64,000 bases of DNA from Rhizobium sp. 2MFCol3.1. GTDB lineage: Bacteria > Pseudomonadota > Alphaproteobacteria > Rhizobiales > Rhizobiaceae. The notes under the pieces were generated by a model. The model was not told the DNA's origin. It saw only the letters and a program-made list of their open reading frames with translations, and searched no databases. This document shows positions 16,709 through 25,278 of the stretch, piece after piece (positions within the stretch are counted from its first letter, which is position 1; each line of letters starts with the position of its first letter). A program made the position numbers and the translations under genes. The stretch covers positions 62,001 through 126,000 of the forward strand of contig NZ_KB898361.1 in the NCBI RefSeq assembly GCF_000377565.1, in the 5' to 3' direction.

Positions 16709-17803
16709 ATGCTCGGCATTTTGCCATACGCACGCTGGAGTGTTGCCGTAGCCCTCCTTGCCTTGATCCCCGCCGGCGCCGGCGCGCAGGATGCCTTCAA
16801 GGAGTTCAAGCAGCTCGACACCACGACGAAGATGCCCAAGCTCAACGCCTTCATCGCGCCCGGCACGACGCCCCAGGGCGCGAAGCTGCATTCCGTCGCG
16901 CTTGAGGCGAAGCTCACGGCATCGGGCGACGCCGTCAAGGACGGGCTCTCCTGGTATGTGTTCAGCCCGGTCGCAGGCAGCGACGGCAAGCTGCCGCTGA
17001 TTGCGAGTTCCCAGGGTGGTTCGGCTGATTTCCAGCTGGCGCCGGGCGACTATTTCGTCAACGTGTCCTTCGGCCGCGCTGGCGTGACACGCAAGCTCTC
17101 GGTTCCCGAGGACGGCGCGCTTGAAAAGCAGACGATGGTTCTCGAGGCCGGCGGCCTTCTGCTCAATGCTGTCTCCGGATCTGATGTGAAGATCCGGCCG
17201 GATCAGCTGAGCTTCTCGATCTATTCCGCCGATGTGCGCGATGACGGCGAGCGTGGTCTGGTGATGGCGGACGTGCCGCCGAACACGGTCGTGCGGCTCA
17301 ACGCCGGCACCTACCACGTCGTATCCGATTACGGCGAGACCAACGCATCGGTGCGCGCCGACATCCAGGTGGAAGCCGGCAAGCTCACCGAAGCGACGAT
17401 CCAGCACAAGGCGGCACAGATCACCTTCAAGCTGGTTTCCGACAAGGGCGGCGAAGCGATCGCCGATACCGCCTGGTCGATCCTGACGGCCGCAGGCGAC
17501 AGCGTCGGCGAAAGCGTCAGCGCGTTTCCGACCATGGTGCTTGCCGAAGGCGAGTATTCGGCCGTCGCGCGCAACAAGGACAAGATCTACCAGCGCGAAT
17601 TCAAGGTCGAGGCCGGCAAGAACACCGATGTCGAAGTGCTGATGAAGGACGTGCAGCCGGACCAGGGGCCGGCCGCCACGACATTGCAGCAGCTGCCGCC
17701 GGAGCAGCAGCCCCCGACGGAACAATCGCACGCCGCGCAGCCGCTGCCCTCGTTCGAGCAGCTGCAGAGCGGTGCCGCGGCAGGTGGCGTCGATTCCGAC
17801 TGA
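16709..17803 (+). CDS. Exported protein with repeated beta-sandwich-like units
   Basis: From the ATG at 16709 the protein has 364 residues and a signal peptide (positively charged start, WSVAVALLALIPA core, cleavage near AGAGA-QD). An in-frame GTG at 16667 gives 14 more residues; neither start has a clear ribosome site. Three related units follow, roughly residues 65-147, 148-232 and 235-312. Each contains a pattern like LxxGxYxVxxxxG followed by VxAGKxT (APGDYFVNVSFG, NAGTYHVVSDYG, AEGEYSAVARNK). The tail is Gln/Pro-rich. It is probably a periplasmic or surface protein; function unknown. Its terminator is shared with thrS. Confidence 0.75.
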   Translation: MLGILPYARWSVAVALLALIPAGAGAQDAFKEFKQLDTTTKMPKLNAFIAPGTTPQGAKLHSVALEAKLTASGDAVKDGLSWYVFSPVAGSDGKLPLIASSQGGSADFQLAPGDYFVNVSFGRAGVTRKLSVPEDGALEKQTMVLEAGGLLLNAVSGSDVKIRPDQLSFSIYSADVRDDGERGLVMADVPPNTVVRLNAGTYHVVSDYGETNASVRADIQVEAGKLTEATIQHKAAQITFKLVSDKGGEAIADTAWSILTAAGDSVGESVSAFPTMVLAEGEYSAVARNKDKIYQREFKVEAGKNTDVEVLMKDVQPDQGPAATTLQQLPPEQQPPTEQSHAAQPLPSFEQLQSGAAAGGVDSD

Positions 17804-17827
17804 CGCATCCTACATCGCCATCAACGC

Positions 17828-17859
17828 AAAACGCCCGGTCATTGCTGACCGGGCGTTTT
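17828..17859. terminator. Bidirectional terminator between the exported repeat protein and thrS
   Basis: AAAACGCCCGGTCA (17828-17841) and TGACCGGGCGTTTT (17846-17859) form a perfect 14-bp stem with a TTGC loop. A/T runs on both flanks make it work in both directions between the two convergent genes. Confidence 0.92.
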
Positions 17860-17887
17860 CGTTTTTCAGTCCGGGATCACGAAGGCC

Positions 17888-19894
17888 TCAGGCGGCCTTC
17901 GCCTTTCTGGCGGCGGCCTTGCGCAGCACATCCGGCGGCGTCGCTTCGTGCGTCAGGGCAGCGATCGCGTCGTCAAGCGACATCGAGCTCTGTTCCTGGC
18001 TGCCGAGACGGCGGATGTTGACCGTGCGCTCCTCGGCTTCCTTCTTGCCGCAAACGATGATGACGGGCACCTTGGTGACCGAGTGTTCGCGGACCTTGTA
18101 GTTGATCTTCTCGTTGCGGAAGTCGGTCTCGACATGGAGGCCTGCCTCGCGCAGCGCCTCGGCCACTTCTTCACCGTAAGCGTCGGCTTCCGACGTGATC
18201 GTCGCGACGACGATCTGCAGCGGCGACATCCACAGCGGTAGATGGCCGGCGAAGTTCTCGATCAGGATACCGAGGAAGCGCTCCATCGAGCCGCAGATGG
18301 CGCGATGGATCATCACCGGCTGCGTCTTTTCGGAGTTGCTGTCGATATAGAAGGCGCCAAAGCGTTCCGGCAGGTTGAAGTCGACCTGCGTGGTGCCGCA
18401 CTGCCATTCACGGCCGATGGCGTCCTTCAGCGTATATTCGAACTTCGGACCGTAGAACGCGCCCTCGCCCGGCAGAATGCCGGTCTTGATGCGGCCTTCC
18501 GACTGTTCCTCGATCGTCTTCAGCACTTCGGTCATCACGGCCTCGGCGCGATCCCACAGAGCGTCGGAGCCGACGCGCTTTTCAGGACGGGTCGAGAGCT
18601 TGACGACGATTTCCTTGAAGCCGAAGTCTTCATAGACCGACAGGATGAGATCGTTGATGCGCAGGCATTCGGCGGCCATCTGCTCTTCCGTGCAGAAGAC
18701 GTGCGCGTCGTCCTGGGTGAAGCCGCGAACGCGCATCAGGCCGTGCAGCGCGCCGGAGGCCTCATAGCGGTGCACCGTGCCGAACTCGGCCAGACGGATC
18801 GGCAGCTCGCGATAGGACTTCAGGCCATGCTTGAAGATCTGCACGTGACCCGGGCAGTTCATCGGCTTCAGCGCGAAGACGCGGTTGTCGGCTTCCTTGT
18901 CTTCCGGGTGCGTGAAGGCATAGGCCGACTTCACTGCGAACATGTTCTCCTGGTACCAACCCCAGTGACCCGAAGTCTCCCAGAGCGAGGCGTCGAGAAC
19001 CTGCGGCGCGTTGACCTCTTCATAGGTGCCCGCGAGACGGCGGCGCATGTAGGAGGTGAGCGCCTGGAACATCCGCCAGCCCTTGCCGTGCCAGAAGACG
19101 ACGCCGGGCCCCTCTTCCTGGAAATGGAACAGGTCCATTTCGCGGCCAAGCTTGCGGTGGTCGCGCTTTTCGGCTTCCGCCAGCATGTGCAGGTAGTTGT
19201 CGAGATCCGCCTGCTCGGCCCAGGCCGTGCCGTAGATGCGCGAGAGCATGGCGTTGTTGCTGTCGCCACGCCAGTAAGCACCGGCAACCTTCATCAGCTT
19301 GAAGGCCGTGCCGATCTGGCCGGTGGAGGCCATGTGCGGGCCACGGCATAGGTCGAACCATTCGCCCTGATTGTAGATCTTCAGATCCTGCCCTTCAGGG
19401 ATCGCATCGACGAGTTCGACCTTGTAGTTTTCGCCCTTGGCGGCGAAGACTTCCTTGGCCTTCTCGCGCGACCAGATCTGCTTGGTGAAGGCAGCGTTGC
19501 GCGAGATGATTTCCTTCATTTTCTTTTCGATCTTCGGCAGATCGTCAGGCGTGAAGGGCTCGTTCTTGGCGAAGTCGTAATAGAAGCCGTTCTCGATCAC
19601 CGGGCCGATCGTGACCTGCGTGCCGGGCCAGAGCTCCTGCACGGCTTCGGCCATGACGTGGGCCGCGTCGTGGCGAATGAGCTCGAGCGCGCGGGGATCG
19701 GTGCGGGTGATAATCTCGATCGTGCCGTCGACGACGGGATCGGAAAGGTCGCGCACGGTGCCGTCGATCGCGATGGCGACGGCCTTCTTGGCAAGCGACT
19801 TGGAAATGGATTCAGCGACATCCTTGCCGGTTGCGCCAGCGTCGTAGCTGCGCACGGAACCATCGGGGAATGTCAGGGAAACGGATTGGGACAT
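17888..19894 (-). CDS. thrS: Threonyl-tRNA synthetase
   Basis: This enzyme charges tRNA-Thr. I chose the ATG at 19894 because AAGGAG lies 9 bases upstream, giving 668 residues; the frame continues 10 codons further. Domains in order: N-terminal TGS (MSQSVSLTFPDGSVRSYDAG), the editing domain with HDAAHVMAEAV, the class II catalytic core with MNCPGH (zinc Cys) and the zinc-binding His in TVHRYEASGALHGLMRVR, motif 3 in GSMERFLGILIENFAG, and a C-terminal anticodon-binding domain. No T-box or other leader is visible. Confidence 0.97.
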   Translation of the reverse strand: MSQSVSLTFPDGSVRSYDAGATGKDVAESISKSLAKKAVAIAIDGTVRDLSDPVVDGTIEIITRTDPRALELIRHDAAHVMAEAVQELWPGTQVTIGPVIENGFYYDFAKNEPFTPDDLPKIEKKMKEIISRNAAFTKQIWSREKAKEVFAAKGENYKVELVDAIPEGQDLKIYNQGEWFDLCRGPHMASTGQIGTAFKLMKVAGAYWRGDSNNAMLSRIYGTAWAEQADLDNYLHMLAEAEKRDHRKLGREMDLFHFQEEGPGVVFWHGKGWRMFQALTSYMRRRLAGTYEEVNAPQVLDASLWETSGHWGWYQENMFAVKSAYAFTHPEDKEADNRVFALKPMNCPGHVQIFKHGLKSYRELPIRLAEFGTVHRYEASGALHGLMRVRGFTQDDAHVFCTEEQMAAECLRINDLILSVYEDFGFKEIVVKLSTRPEKRVGSDALWDRAEAVMTEVLKTIEEQSEGRIKTGILPGEGAFYGPKFEYTLKDAIGREWQCGTTQVDFNLPERFGAFYIDSNSEKTQPVMIHRAICGSMERFLGILIENFAGHLPLWMSPLQIVVATITSEADAYGEEVAEALREAGLHVETDFRNEKINYKVREHSVTKVPVIIVCGKKEAEERTVNIRRLGSQEQSSMSLDDAIAALTHEATPPDVLRKAAARKAKAA

Positions 19895-20016
19895 TTTAGA
19901 CTTCTCCTTGTCCAGTCCCGCCAACGAATGCGGGTGGTTGCAATGATGCGTTTCGGATCACGAATACGCCGCCGCCTGATACCGGGATTTACCGCCGCAG
20001 TAAAGGAAAAGAGGGT

Positions 20017-20544
20017 TTAGCGCAGCATTTCGGCGAGGCCGCGAACGGTGTTCCAGTTGCGCAGCGTGCCGACACCCATGCGCTTGGTCGTCAGGGCGGA
20101 GAGCAGTTTCCACTCGCTGGGTTTGCCGGCGAAGTCGATCCAGAGATCGCCGCCGATGACGGCAAGGCGCTGGTTCGGCTGGGCATAAGGCTGCAGCCGC
20201 TCGATAACGGTGCGGTCGAGCGGCTTTCGCATGACGCGCAGGATCACCTGACTGCCATCACCATCAGGGAACGGGTTGGCGGCGGCGATCTTGCGCCAAT
20301 CCTCGGCCGTTCTGACGAGGATATCGACCGGCTTGCCGAAGCGCGTGAGGAACGCCTGCTCCAGCCGCGCCTCCATGTCTCCAATCGGTGACGATTGCGC
20401 CTCGAAGACGATGTTGCCTGTCGAAACAAGAGTGCGCGGATTGCGATAGCCGAGCGACGTGGCCATGTCGCGCAGGTCGGACATGATCACCCTGCGACCT
20501 GGGGCCAGAACGATGCTATGGAGGAGTGCGACGTAAACGGTCAC
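20017..20544 (-). CDS. DUF1697 domain protein
   Basis: The 175-residue protein starts at a GTG that overlaps the yidD stop as GTGA, which marks it as the third gene of the IscU-like/yidD unit. Typical DUF1697 features are the start VTVYVALLHSIV, the motif LGYRNPRTLVSTGNIVFEA, and PVDILVRTAEDWRKIAAANPFPD. The family is soluble and its role is unknown. The Met residues within the first 40 are later and would remove the conserved first strand, so the GTG is preferred. Confidence 0.85.
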   Translation of the reverse strand: MTVYVALLHSIVLAPGRRVIMSDLRDMATSLGYRNPRTLVSTGNIVFEAQSSPIGDMEARLEQAFLTRFGKPVDILVRTAEDWRKIAAANPFPDGDGSQVILRVMRKPLDRTVIERLQPYAQPNQRLAVIGGDLWIDFAGKPSEWKLLSALTTKRMGVGTLRNWNTVRGLAEMLR

Positions 20545-20939
20545 GTCTGCTTGCGGCCGAACGCGAGATAGCGCCACGGCGTCCACCAATGGAAACGGTC
20601 ACCCAGCACCTCCGGCACACGGTCGAGACCCCTGGTGCCGCCGGGGCCGCAGCGGCCGACGCGGAACAGCGTCATCCAGCCGCCGCTCCACAGACCATGG
20701 CGGGCGATGGCCTCGTAGCCGTACTCGGAGCATGTCGGGATGTGGCGGCAGGAATTGCCGATGAAGCCGGATAGGGTCAGCTGGTAGAGCCGGATCAGGC
20801 CCATGCCGAACAGGCGGTCCGGTGTCTTGCGGAACGGGCCGGTATAATTGCGCGAGCGATGAAACGGCTTCTTGGGCGATGCAGCGGCGCCGCCTTCGTC
20901 CTCGTCGTCATCATGGTTCAGCGAGCAGAACTGGCACAT
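20541..20939 (-). CDS. yidD: Membrane protein insertion efficiency factor YidD
   Basis: YidD is a small membrane-associated protein that helps YidC/Sec insertion. The 132-residue product begins MCQFCSLNHDDDEDEGG, 10 bases after the IscU-like stop. The conserved core is RLYQLTLSGFIGNSCRHIPT, followed by CSEYGYEAIARHGLWSGGW and the RCGPGGTRGLDRVP segment. In many bacteria yidD lies with rpmH-rnpA-yidC; here it sits with an Fe-S scaffold-like gene and a DUF1697 gene. The N-terminus, with a CxxC (residues 2-5) and an acidic stretch, is longer than in E. coli YidD. Confidence 0.9.
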   Translation of the reverse strand: MCQFCSLNHDDDEDEGGAAASPKKPFHRSRNYTGPFRKTPDRLFGMGLIRLYQLTLSGFIGNSCRHIPTCSEYGYEAIARHGLWSGGWMTLFRVGRCGPGGTRGLDRVPEVLGDRFHWWTPWRYLAFGRKQT

Positions 20940-20949
20940 GACGATCCGC

Positions 20950-21396
20950 TCAGGCTTCCACCGTTTCGGCACGCTTGGCCTCGACCTGGCCGATCGCATC
21001 GACCACGGCGTCGAAGGTCAGCATGGTGGAGGCGTGGCGGGCCTTGTATTCGCGGACCGGCCGCAGATAACGCATGTCCTCGAAGCGCCCCGATGGCCCC
21101 TCGCCGTCTTCCTTCAGCATGGCGAGCATGTCCGCACGCGCCTGGCGCAACTCCTGCGCCGTCGCGCCGACCACATGGCGGGCCATGATCGAGGACGAGG
21201 CCTGGCCTAGCGCGCAGGCCTTGACGTCATGGGCGAAGGCCGAGACCGTATCGCCATCCATCTTCAGCCAGATCCTGACCTTCGAGCCGCAGAGCTTGGA
21301 GTGCGCCTGGGCGCTGGCGTCGGGGGCGTCGAGCGCGCCGATCAGCGGAATATTGCCGGCGAATTCGAGAATTTTGCTGTTGTAGATGTCGTCCAT
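20950..21396 (-). CDS. IscU/NifU-N-like iron-sulfur scaffold homologue lacking the third cysteine
   Basis: The 148-residue protein (ATG 21396, GGAG upstream) aligns with the SufU/IscU scaffold fold: MDDIYNSKILEFAGNIPLIG, Cys36 in SKLCGSKV, and Cys61 in VKACALGQASSS. The third conserved cysteine expected in the C-terminal RxxC segment is replaced: here the sequence is PVREYKARHASTML. Two of three cluster ligands remain, so it may hold a different cluster type, use another ligand such as His121, or have a different task. It leads a leftward unit with yidD and the DUF1697 gene, and diverges from folE. Confidence 0.8.
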   Translation of the reverse strand: MDDIYNSKILEFAGNIPLIGALDAPDASAQAHSKLCGSKVRIWLKMDGDTVSAFAHDVKACALGQASSSIMARHVVGATAQELRQARADMLAMLKEDGEGPSGRFEDMRYLRPVREYKARHASTMLTFDAVVDAIGQVEAKRAETVEA

Positions 21397-21525
21397 CGGG
21401 TATTCCGCTCCATATTTCATGCGGATAGACGGCTCATTGTTCATCGTCACCCAAACAAAAACACACCGTGTCACGCTGGAAGACTTACATAGCGATGCCG
21501 TTTTCCTATATGTATGTCGTTCGAA

Positions 21526-21699
21526 GGCCATAGAAATGCAATGGCCTCGGGTAAGTTTGAATGGGAAACCGTGCCGGATGGGCCACAGAATTTCGCCCTG
21601 AAAGCCCCGGAGCCTGCCAAAGGTGCACTATTCCCGAGTGGGATTGCCAGTGGCTAGTCCGAAATACGGTCCGCATTGCGGATCAGGAGACAGTTGCAG
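21526..21699 (+). promoter_or_regulatory. Possibly structured leader of folE
   Basis: In the 303-base gap between the IscU-like gene and folE I see stems GGCCAT/ATGGCC (21526-21531 with 21541-21546), CTCGGG/CCCGAG (21546-21551 with 21633-21638) and TCCGC/GCGGA just before the AGGAGA ribosome site. GAATGGGAAACCGTGC recalls the box of cobalamin riboswitches, but the other conserved boxes are absent. I call only possible structure, not a known riboswitch. Confidence 0.25.
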
Positions 21700-22314
21700 A
21701 TGGACGCCATCGTAAAGAACTTTCCGCAGACCACGCCAGACGCCAATCGCCCAAGCCAGAAGGAAGCCGAAGACGCGGTGCGCACGCTGCTCCGCTGGGC
21801 CGGCGACGATCCTGCGCGCGAGGGTTTGCTGGATACGCCGGCGCGTGTCGCGAAAGCCTATCGCGAGCTTTTCGCCGGCTACGAGATGGATGCCGAAGAG
21901 GTGCTTGGCCGCACCTTCGAAGAGGTCGCCGGCTATGACGACATGGTGCTGGTGAAGGACATTCCGTTCTTCTCGCACTGCGAACACCACATGGTTCCGA
22001 TCATCGGCAAGGCACATGTGGCCTACATGCCCGACGGCAAGGTTCTCGGCCTGTCGAAGATCGCGCGCGTGGTTGAAATCTATGGCCGCCGCCTGCAAAC
22101 GCAGGAAACCATGACCGCCCAGATCGCCCGTTCCATCGACGAAACGCTCGCTCCACGCGGCGTCGCCGTGATGATCGAGGCCGAACATATGTGCATGGCA
22201 ATGCGCGGCGTTCAGAAACAGGGCTCGACCACATTGACGACAACCTTCACCGGCACATTTAAAACTGAGCCGGCTGATCAAGCCCGGTTTATTTCCATGG
22301 TGCGGAGCCGCTGA
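21700..22314 (+). CDS. folE: GTP cyclohydrolase I
   Basis: This enzyme converts GTP to 7,8-dihydroneopterin triphosphate for folate and related pterin-derived compounds. The 204-residue product begins MDAIVKNFP after the ribosome site AGGAGA; an earlier in-frame ATG lacks one. Zinc ligands are visible: Cys94 and His97 in FSHCEHHMVP, and Cys165 in AEHMCMAMRG. GYDDMVLVKDIPFFSHCEH and LGLSKIARVVEIYGRRLQTQ are family signatures. hisI follows 24 bases downstream on the same strand, a neighbour arrangement I recall in other alphaproteobacteria. Confidence 0.97.
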   Translation: MDAIVKNFPQTTPDANRPSQKEAEDAVRTLLRWAGDDPAREGLLDTPARVAKAYRELFAGYEMDAEEVLGRTFEEVAGYDDMVLVKDIPFFSHCEHHMVPIIGKAHVAYMPDGKVLGLSKIARVVEIYGRRLQTQETMTAQIARSIDETLAPRGVAVMIEAEHMCMAMRGVQKQGSTTLTTTFTGTFKTEPADQARFISMVRSR

Positions 22315-22338
22315 CCGGCTTCATTTCAGAAAGCCGCG

Positions 22339-22797
22339 ATGATGCCATTTGCCTTCAATGCGCCGTCCGAAGACAAGTCCGAGCTCGAGGATGCCGGTGA
22401 TTTCACGCCGCGGTTCGATGACCGCGGCCTGATCACGGCTATCGTGACGGATGCCCATGACGGCGAACTGCTCATGGTGGCGCATATGAACGCCAAGGCA
22501 TTGGCGCTGACCATCCAGACCGGCCAGGCTCACTATTTCAGCCGCTCGCGCGGCAAGCTCTGGCTGAAGGGCGAAACCTCGGGCAACATCCAGACGGTCA
22601 AGGAAATCCGCACCGACTGCGACCAGGATGCAATTTGGCTAAAGGTAGAAGTTGCCGGTCACGACGCGACCTGCCACACTGGCCGCCGTTCCTGCTTCTA
22701 TCGGACGGTGAGCCTGGAAGACGGCAAGCCGATGCTCGAGATCGCCGACGACGAGCGCCAGTTCGATCCTCACGAAGTCTACGGAAAAGAGCCGTAA
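22339..22797 (+). CDS. hisI: Phosphoribosyl-AMP cyclohydrolase
   Basis: HisI catalyses the third step of histidine biosynthesis, opening the purine ring of PR-AMP. The 152-residue protein shows the full set of metal-binding motifs: the RTDCDQDAIWLKVE segment, then the CHTGRRSCFYR segment, whose two cysteines bind zinc together with the earlier one. SRSRGKLWLKGETSGNIQ is the usual active-site stretch. Only the cyclohydrolase domain is present; the pyrophosphohydrolase (HisE) domain is not fused. It probably shares a transcript with folE. Confidence 0.96.
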   Translation: MMPFAFNAPSEDKSELEDAGDFTPRFDDRGLITAIVTDAHDGELLMVAHMNAKALALTIQTGQAHYFSRSRGKLWLKGETSGNIQTVKEIRTDCDQDAIWLKVEVAGHDATCHTGRRSCFYRTVSLEDGKPMLEIADDERQFDPHEVYGKEP

Positions 22798-22906
22798 CAA
22801 CGGCATGCTGTCTCTTTTCGGGTCAGGAGGGGCGGCCATATACCAATTCGAAAGGGTGGCGGCGCACTAATATTTGCCTGCACGTCGCGCCAGGGGGAGG
22901 TTTGCC

Positions 22907-23869
22907 ATGGTGAGCTGGAGTTTGATCCGTCAAGGCTCCGAAGCCGTCGGTTCCGACGCTGGCATCGCCTCGCCCGCCGACATCAAGCTCCCCGCTCCTA
23001 CACCGAAGAAGCCGAAGCTGGCGCTTGCCCTTGGCGGTGGTGCTGCGCGTGGCTGGGCGCATATCGGTGTACTCAGGGCGCTCGACGAAGCGGGCATCGA
23101 GATCGGCATGATCGCAGGAACGTCGATCGGCGCGCTTGTCGGCGGTTGCTATCTGGCGGGCAAGCTCGATGAGCTCGAGGGTTTCGCCCGGTCGCTGACC
23201 ATGCGCCGGATCGCCAGCCTGCTCGATCTGACGATCGGCGGCAGCGGCCTGTTCGGCGGCATGCGGCTGACCAAGCGCATGCAGGAACATCTGGAAGGGC
23301 TGAATGTCGAGGATCTCGACCGCCCGTTCGTTGCGGTGTCGGCCGAGGTCAACAGCGGCCACGAGGTCTGGATCGCCAATGGCTCGCTGATCACGGCGCT
23401 GAGGGCGTCCTATGCCCTGCCCGGCATTTTCGAGCCTGTGCGCAGCAATCACCGGACGCTAGTTGATGGCGCGCTGGTCAATCCCGTTCCCGTCTCGGTC
23501 TGCCGCGCCTACGAGCAGCCGCTGGTCGTCGCCGTCAACCTCAACTACGACATCTACGGCCGCTCCGCCGTGGTGCGCCACAGCGCCAGCCTGACGCCGT
23601 CCGAGGTGCAGAAGCAGGAGCATGCACCTTATGCCAAGCTCGGCATGACGGGTGTGATGGTGCAGGCGTTCAACATTATCCAGGACCGGATCGCGCGTGC
23701 GCGTCTGGCGGGCGATCCGCCCGATATCTCGCTTCAACCGAGATTGAGCGATATCGGTCTCTCGGAATTTCATCGCGCCGGCGAAGCGATCGAGCGCGGC
23801 TATCAGGAAGCCACGGCGCGGCTTCCCGAATTGAGGCGCATGCAGGAGTTGTTTGCCGGCTCCAGCTGA
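22907..23869 (+). CDS. Patatin-like phospholipase (RssA/YchK type)
   Basis: The ATG at 22907 follows AGGGGGAGG, giving 320 residues. Features of the patatin fold are the oxyanion loop GGGAARG (about residue 43-49), nucleophile Ser73 in GTSIG, and catalytic Asp187 in DGA, followed by LVNPVPVSVCRAYE. There is no signal peptide. Such proteins hydrolyse acyl esters of lipids, but the physiological substrate is unknown. The gene stands alone on the plus strand after hisI, and converges with the CBS protein gene 20 bases on. Confidence 0.9.
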   Translation: MVSWSLIRQGSEAVGSDAGIASPADIKLPAPTPKKPKLALALGGGAARGWAHIGVLRALDEAGIEIGMIAGTSIGALVGGCYLAGKLDELEGFARSLTMRRIASLLDLTIGGSGLFGGMRLTKRMQEHLEGLNVEDLDRPFVAVSAEVNSGHEVWIANGSLITALRASYALPGIFEPVRSNHRTLVDGALVNPVPVSVCRAYEQPLVVAVNLNYDIYGRSAVVRHSASLTPSEVQKQEHAPYAKLGMTGVMVQAFNIIQDRIARARLAGDPPDISLQPRLSDIGLSEFHRAGEAIERGYQEATARLPELRRMQELFAGSS

Positions 23870-23889
23870 GCAAGCCGGCGCGCCTTTAT

Positions 23890-24324
23890 TCAGCCTGCGA
23901 TATAGGCCTTGATGTCCTCGGCCTCGCGTTCGACCTCGGCGATACGGGTCTTGACCACGTCACCGATCGAGATGATGCCGGCAAGCTTTCCAGCGGTTTC
24001 GACCGGCACATGGCGGAAGCGCCGGCTGGTCATCAGTTCCATCAGCTCGTTGACGGTCGTTGCCTCGTTGCAGCGATAGACCTTCGCCGTCATCACCGAT
24101 GCCACGGAGCTTTCAAGACAGGCGGGGCCGGACTTGGCGATTGCGTGAACCACGTCGCGCTCGGTGAAAATCCCGGCGATCTTGTTTTCCATGCCGACGA
24201 TGACGATGGCACCGATCTTCTTCTTGCTCAGAATCGCGGCGGCTTCTGAAACGGTCGTGTTCGGGCCGGCGGTGACGACGTCCCTGCCCTTGGCATCCAG
24301 TATGGCTTTGACTGTATTGGACAT
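23890..24324 (-). CDS. CBS-domain protein
   Basis: The 144-residue protein consists of two tandem CBS motifs, about residues 10-65 (VTAGPNTTVSEAAAILSKKKIGAIVIVG) and 78-135 (VMTAKVYRCNEATTVNELME and RRFRHVPVETAGKLAGIISIGDVV). Together they form one Bateman module, which commonly binds adenosine nucleotides. No catalytic domain is attached. A strong AGGAGG ribosome site precedes the ATG. Free-standing Bateman proteins of this kind are often stress-related or act as energy sensors; the partner here is unknown. Confidence 0.9.
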   Translation of the reverse strand: MSNTVKAILDAKGRDVVTAGPNTTVSEAAAILSKKKIGAIVIVGMENKIAGIFTERDVVHAIAKSGPACLESSVASVMTAKVYRCNEATTVNELMELMTSRRFRHVPVETAGKLAGIISIGDVVKTRIAEVEREAEDIKAYIAG

Positions 24325-24426
24325 TTGAACCTCCTATGTCGAAAGTGAGACACTTCAGCTGATCACAGGCATCCGCGGCGGTCTCTCCTCCCAACGCGGA
24401 TCAGTTCGAATGGTGCACTTCAACGG

Positions 24427-25194
24427 TCAGGATTGCAATATATCCGCATCCTCTGAAATAGAGGGAAGTTCGGGCGGCGGCCGATCGAAGAGCGAAAACA
24501 GCACGAAGCCGAAGAGAAAGCCGCCGATGTGGGCGTCCCAGGCAATCGGCGCGCCGGTGTCACCGATCAGTGGAATGCCGACGGCGATCAGGATGTTGCC
24601 GACGAACCAGAAGAGCATGAACATGACGACGGTTCGGCTGCGGAAAGTTTCCGCGATCGAGAGCCGTGGATTGAGATGGGTGGGAAGCGCGACGCGACGC
24701 TCCGACGGGAATGCGAAGCGGCAGGCAGCACCCATCAAGGCCGAAACGACGCCGGATGCTCCGATCAGCACGGTCGCTTGCCCCCAATTCAGCACGGCGT
24801 GAAGCGCGGCCGAGGCGACGGCGGCGAGAACCCAGAACACCGTGTAGCGAACCCAGCCGATGCGGCGGGCGACCGGCGCGCCAAATGCCATCAGCCAGAG
24901 CCCGTTGAACAGGATGTGCTCGATATTTCCATGCAGCAGCGAATAGGTGAGCGGCGTCCAGAACAATTGCGGTCCCTGCTCCGCCAAGGGTGTGATGTAG
25001 CGCAGCGGGATGAAGCCGAAATCGAAGAACAACATGTCGACGCCGCTCTCGGTCAGGAAAATCGCCTGCACGGCATAAATCGCCGCCAAGAGACCGATCG
25101 TCGCAACAATGGCGCCTGGAAGATTGAAAATGGGCGTACGCGGCGGCTTGGCGGCGGGCTCGGTCGGCTGGTGCGGCTCGTTCGTATCGTCCAT
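24427..25194 (-). CDS. Rhomboid-family intramembrane serine protease
   Basis: The 255-residue protein has six membrane segments. Active-site features of rhomboids are visible: His88, Asn90 and the HILFNGLW stretch of helix 2, Ser147 in IGASGVV, and His222 in WDAHIGGFLFG, which together form the Ser-His dyad. The N-terminus is a short cytoplasmic Pro-rich stretch. Rhomboids cut transmembrane proteins; the substrate is unknown. GAGGA lies 5 bases before the ATG. A very strong terminator pointing toward this gene lies 50-85 bases upstream, so it must have a promoter downstream of it or be reached only by read-through. Confidence 0.93.
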   Translation of the reverse strand: MDDTNEPHQPTEPAAKPPRTPIFNLPGAIVATIGLLAAIYAVQAIFLTESGVDMLFFDFGFIPLRYITPLAEQGPQLFWTPLTYSLLHGNIEHILFNGLWLMAFGAPVARRIGWVRYTVFWVLAAVASAALHAVLNWGQATVLIGASGVVSALMGAACRFAFPSERRVALPTHLNPRLSIAETFRSRTVVMFMLFWFVGNILIAVGIPLIGDTGAPIAWDAHIGGFLFGFVLFSLFDRPPPELPSISEDADILQS

Positions 25195-25242
25195 TGCATT
25201 CCTCGTTCACTTCGCGTGCACTGGCTTACAGGACGACAGGTC

Positions 25243-25278
25243 AAAAAAAAAGCCGTCCGGCAATCTACCGAACGGCTT
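25243..25278 (-). terminator. Strong orphan rho-independent terminator upstream of the rhomboid gene
   Basis: AAGCCGT (25250-25256) pairs with ACGGCTT (25272-25278); inner bases extend it to 11 bp with one wobble pair and a 7-nt loop. On the minus strand a run of 7-8 Us follows. No minus-strand gene lies upstream for at least 200 bases, so it ends either an unannotated RNA or a leader. Confidence 0.8.

Noticed and set aside
21526..21699. A true cobalamin riboswitch before folE
   Set aside because: Only one box resembles the consensus; the remaining conserved boxes are missing or out of order, so I list only a possible structured leader.
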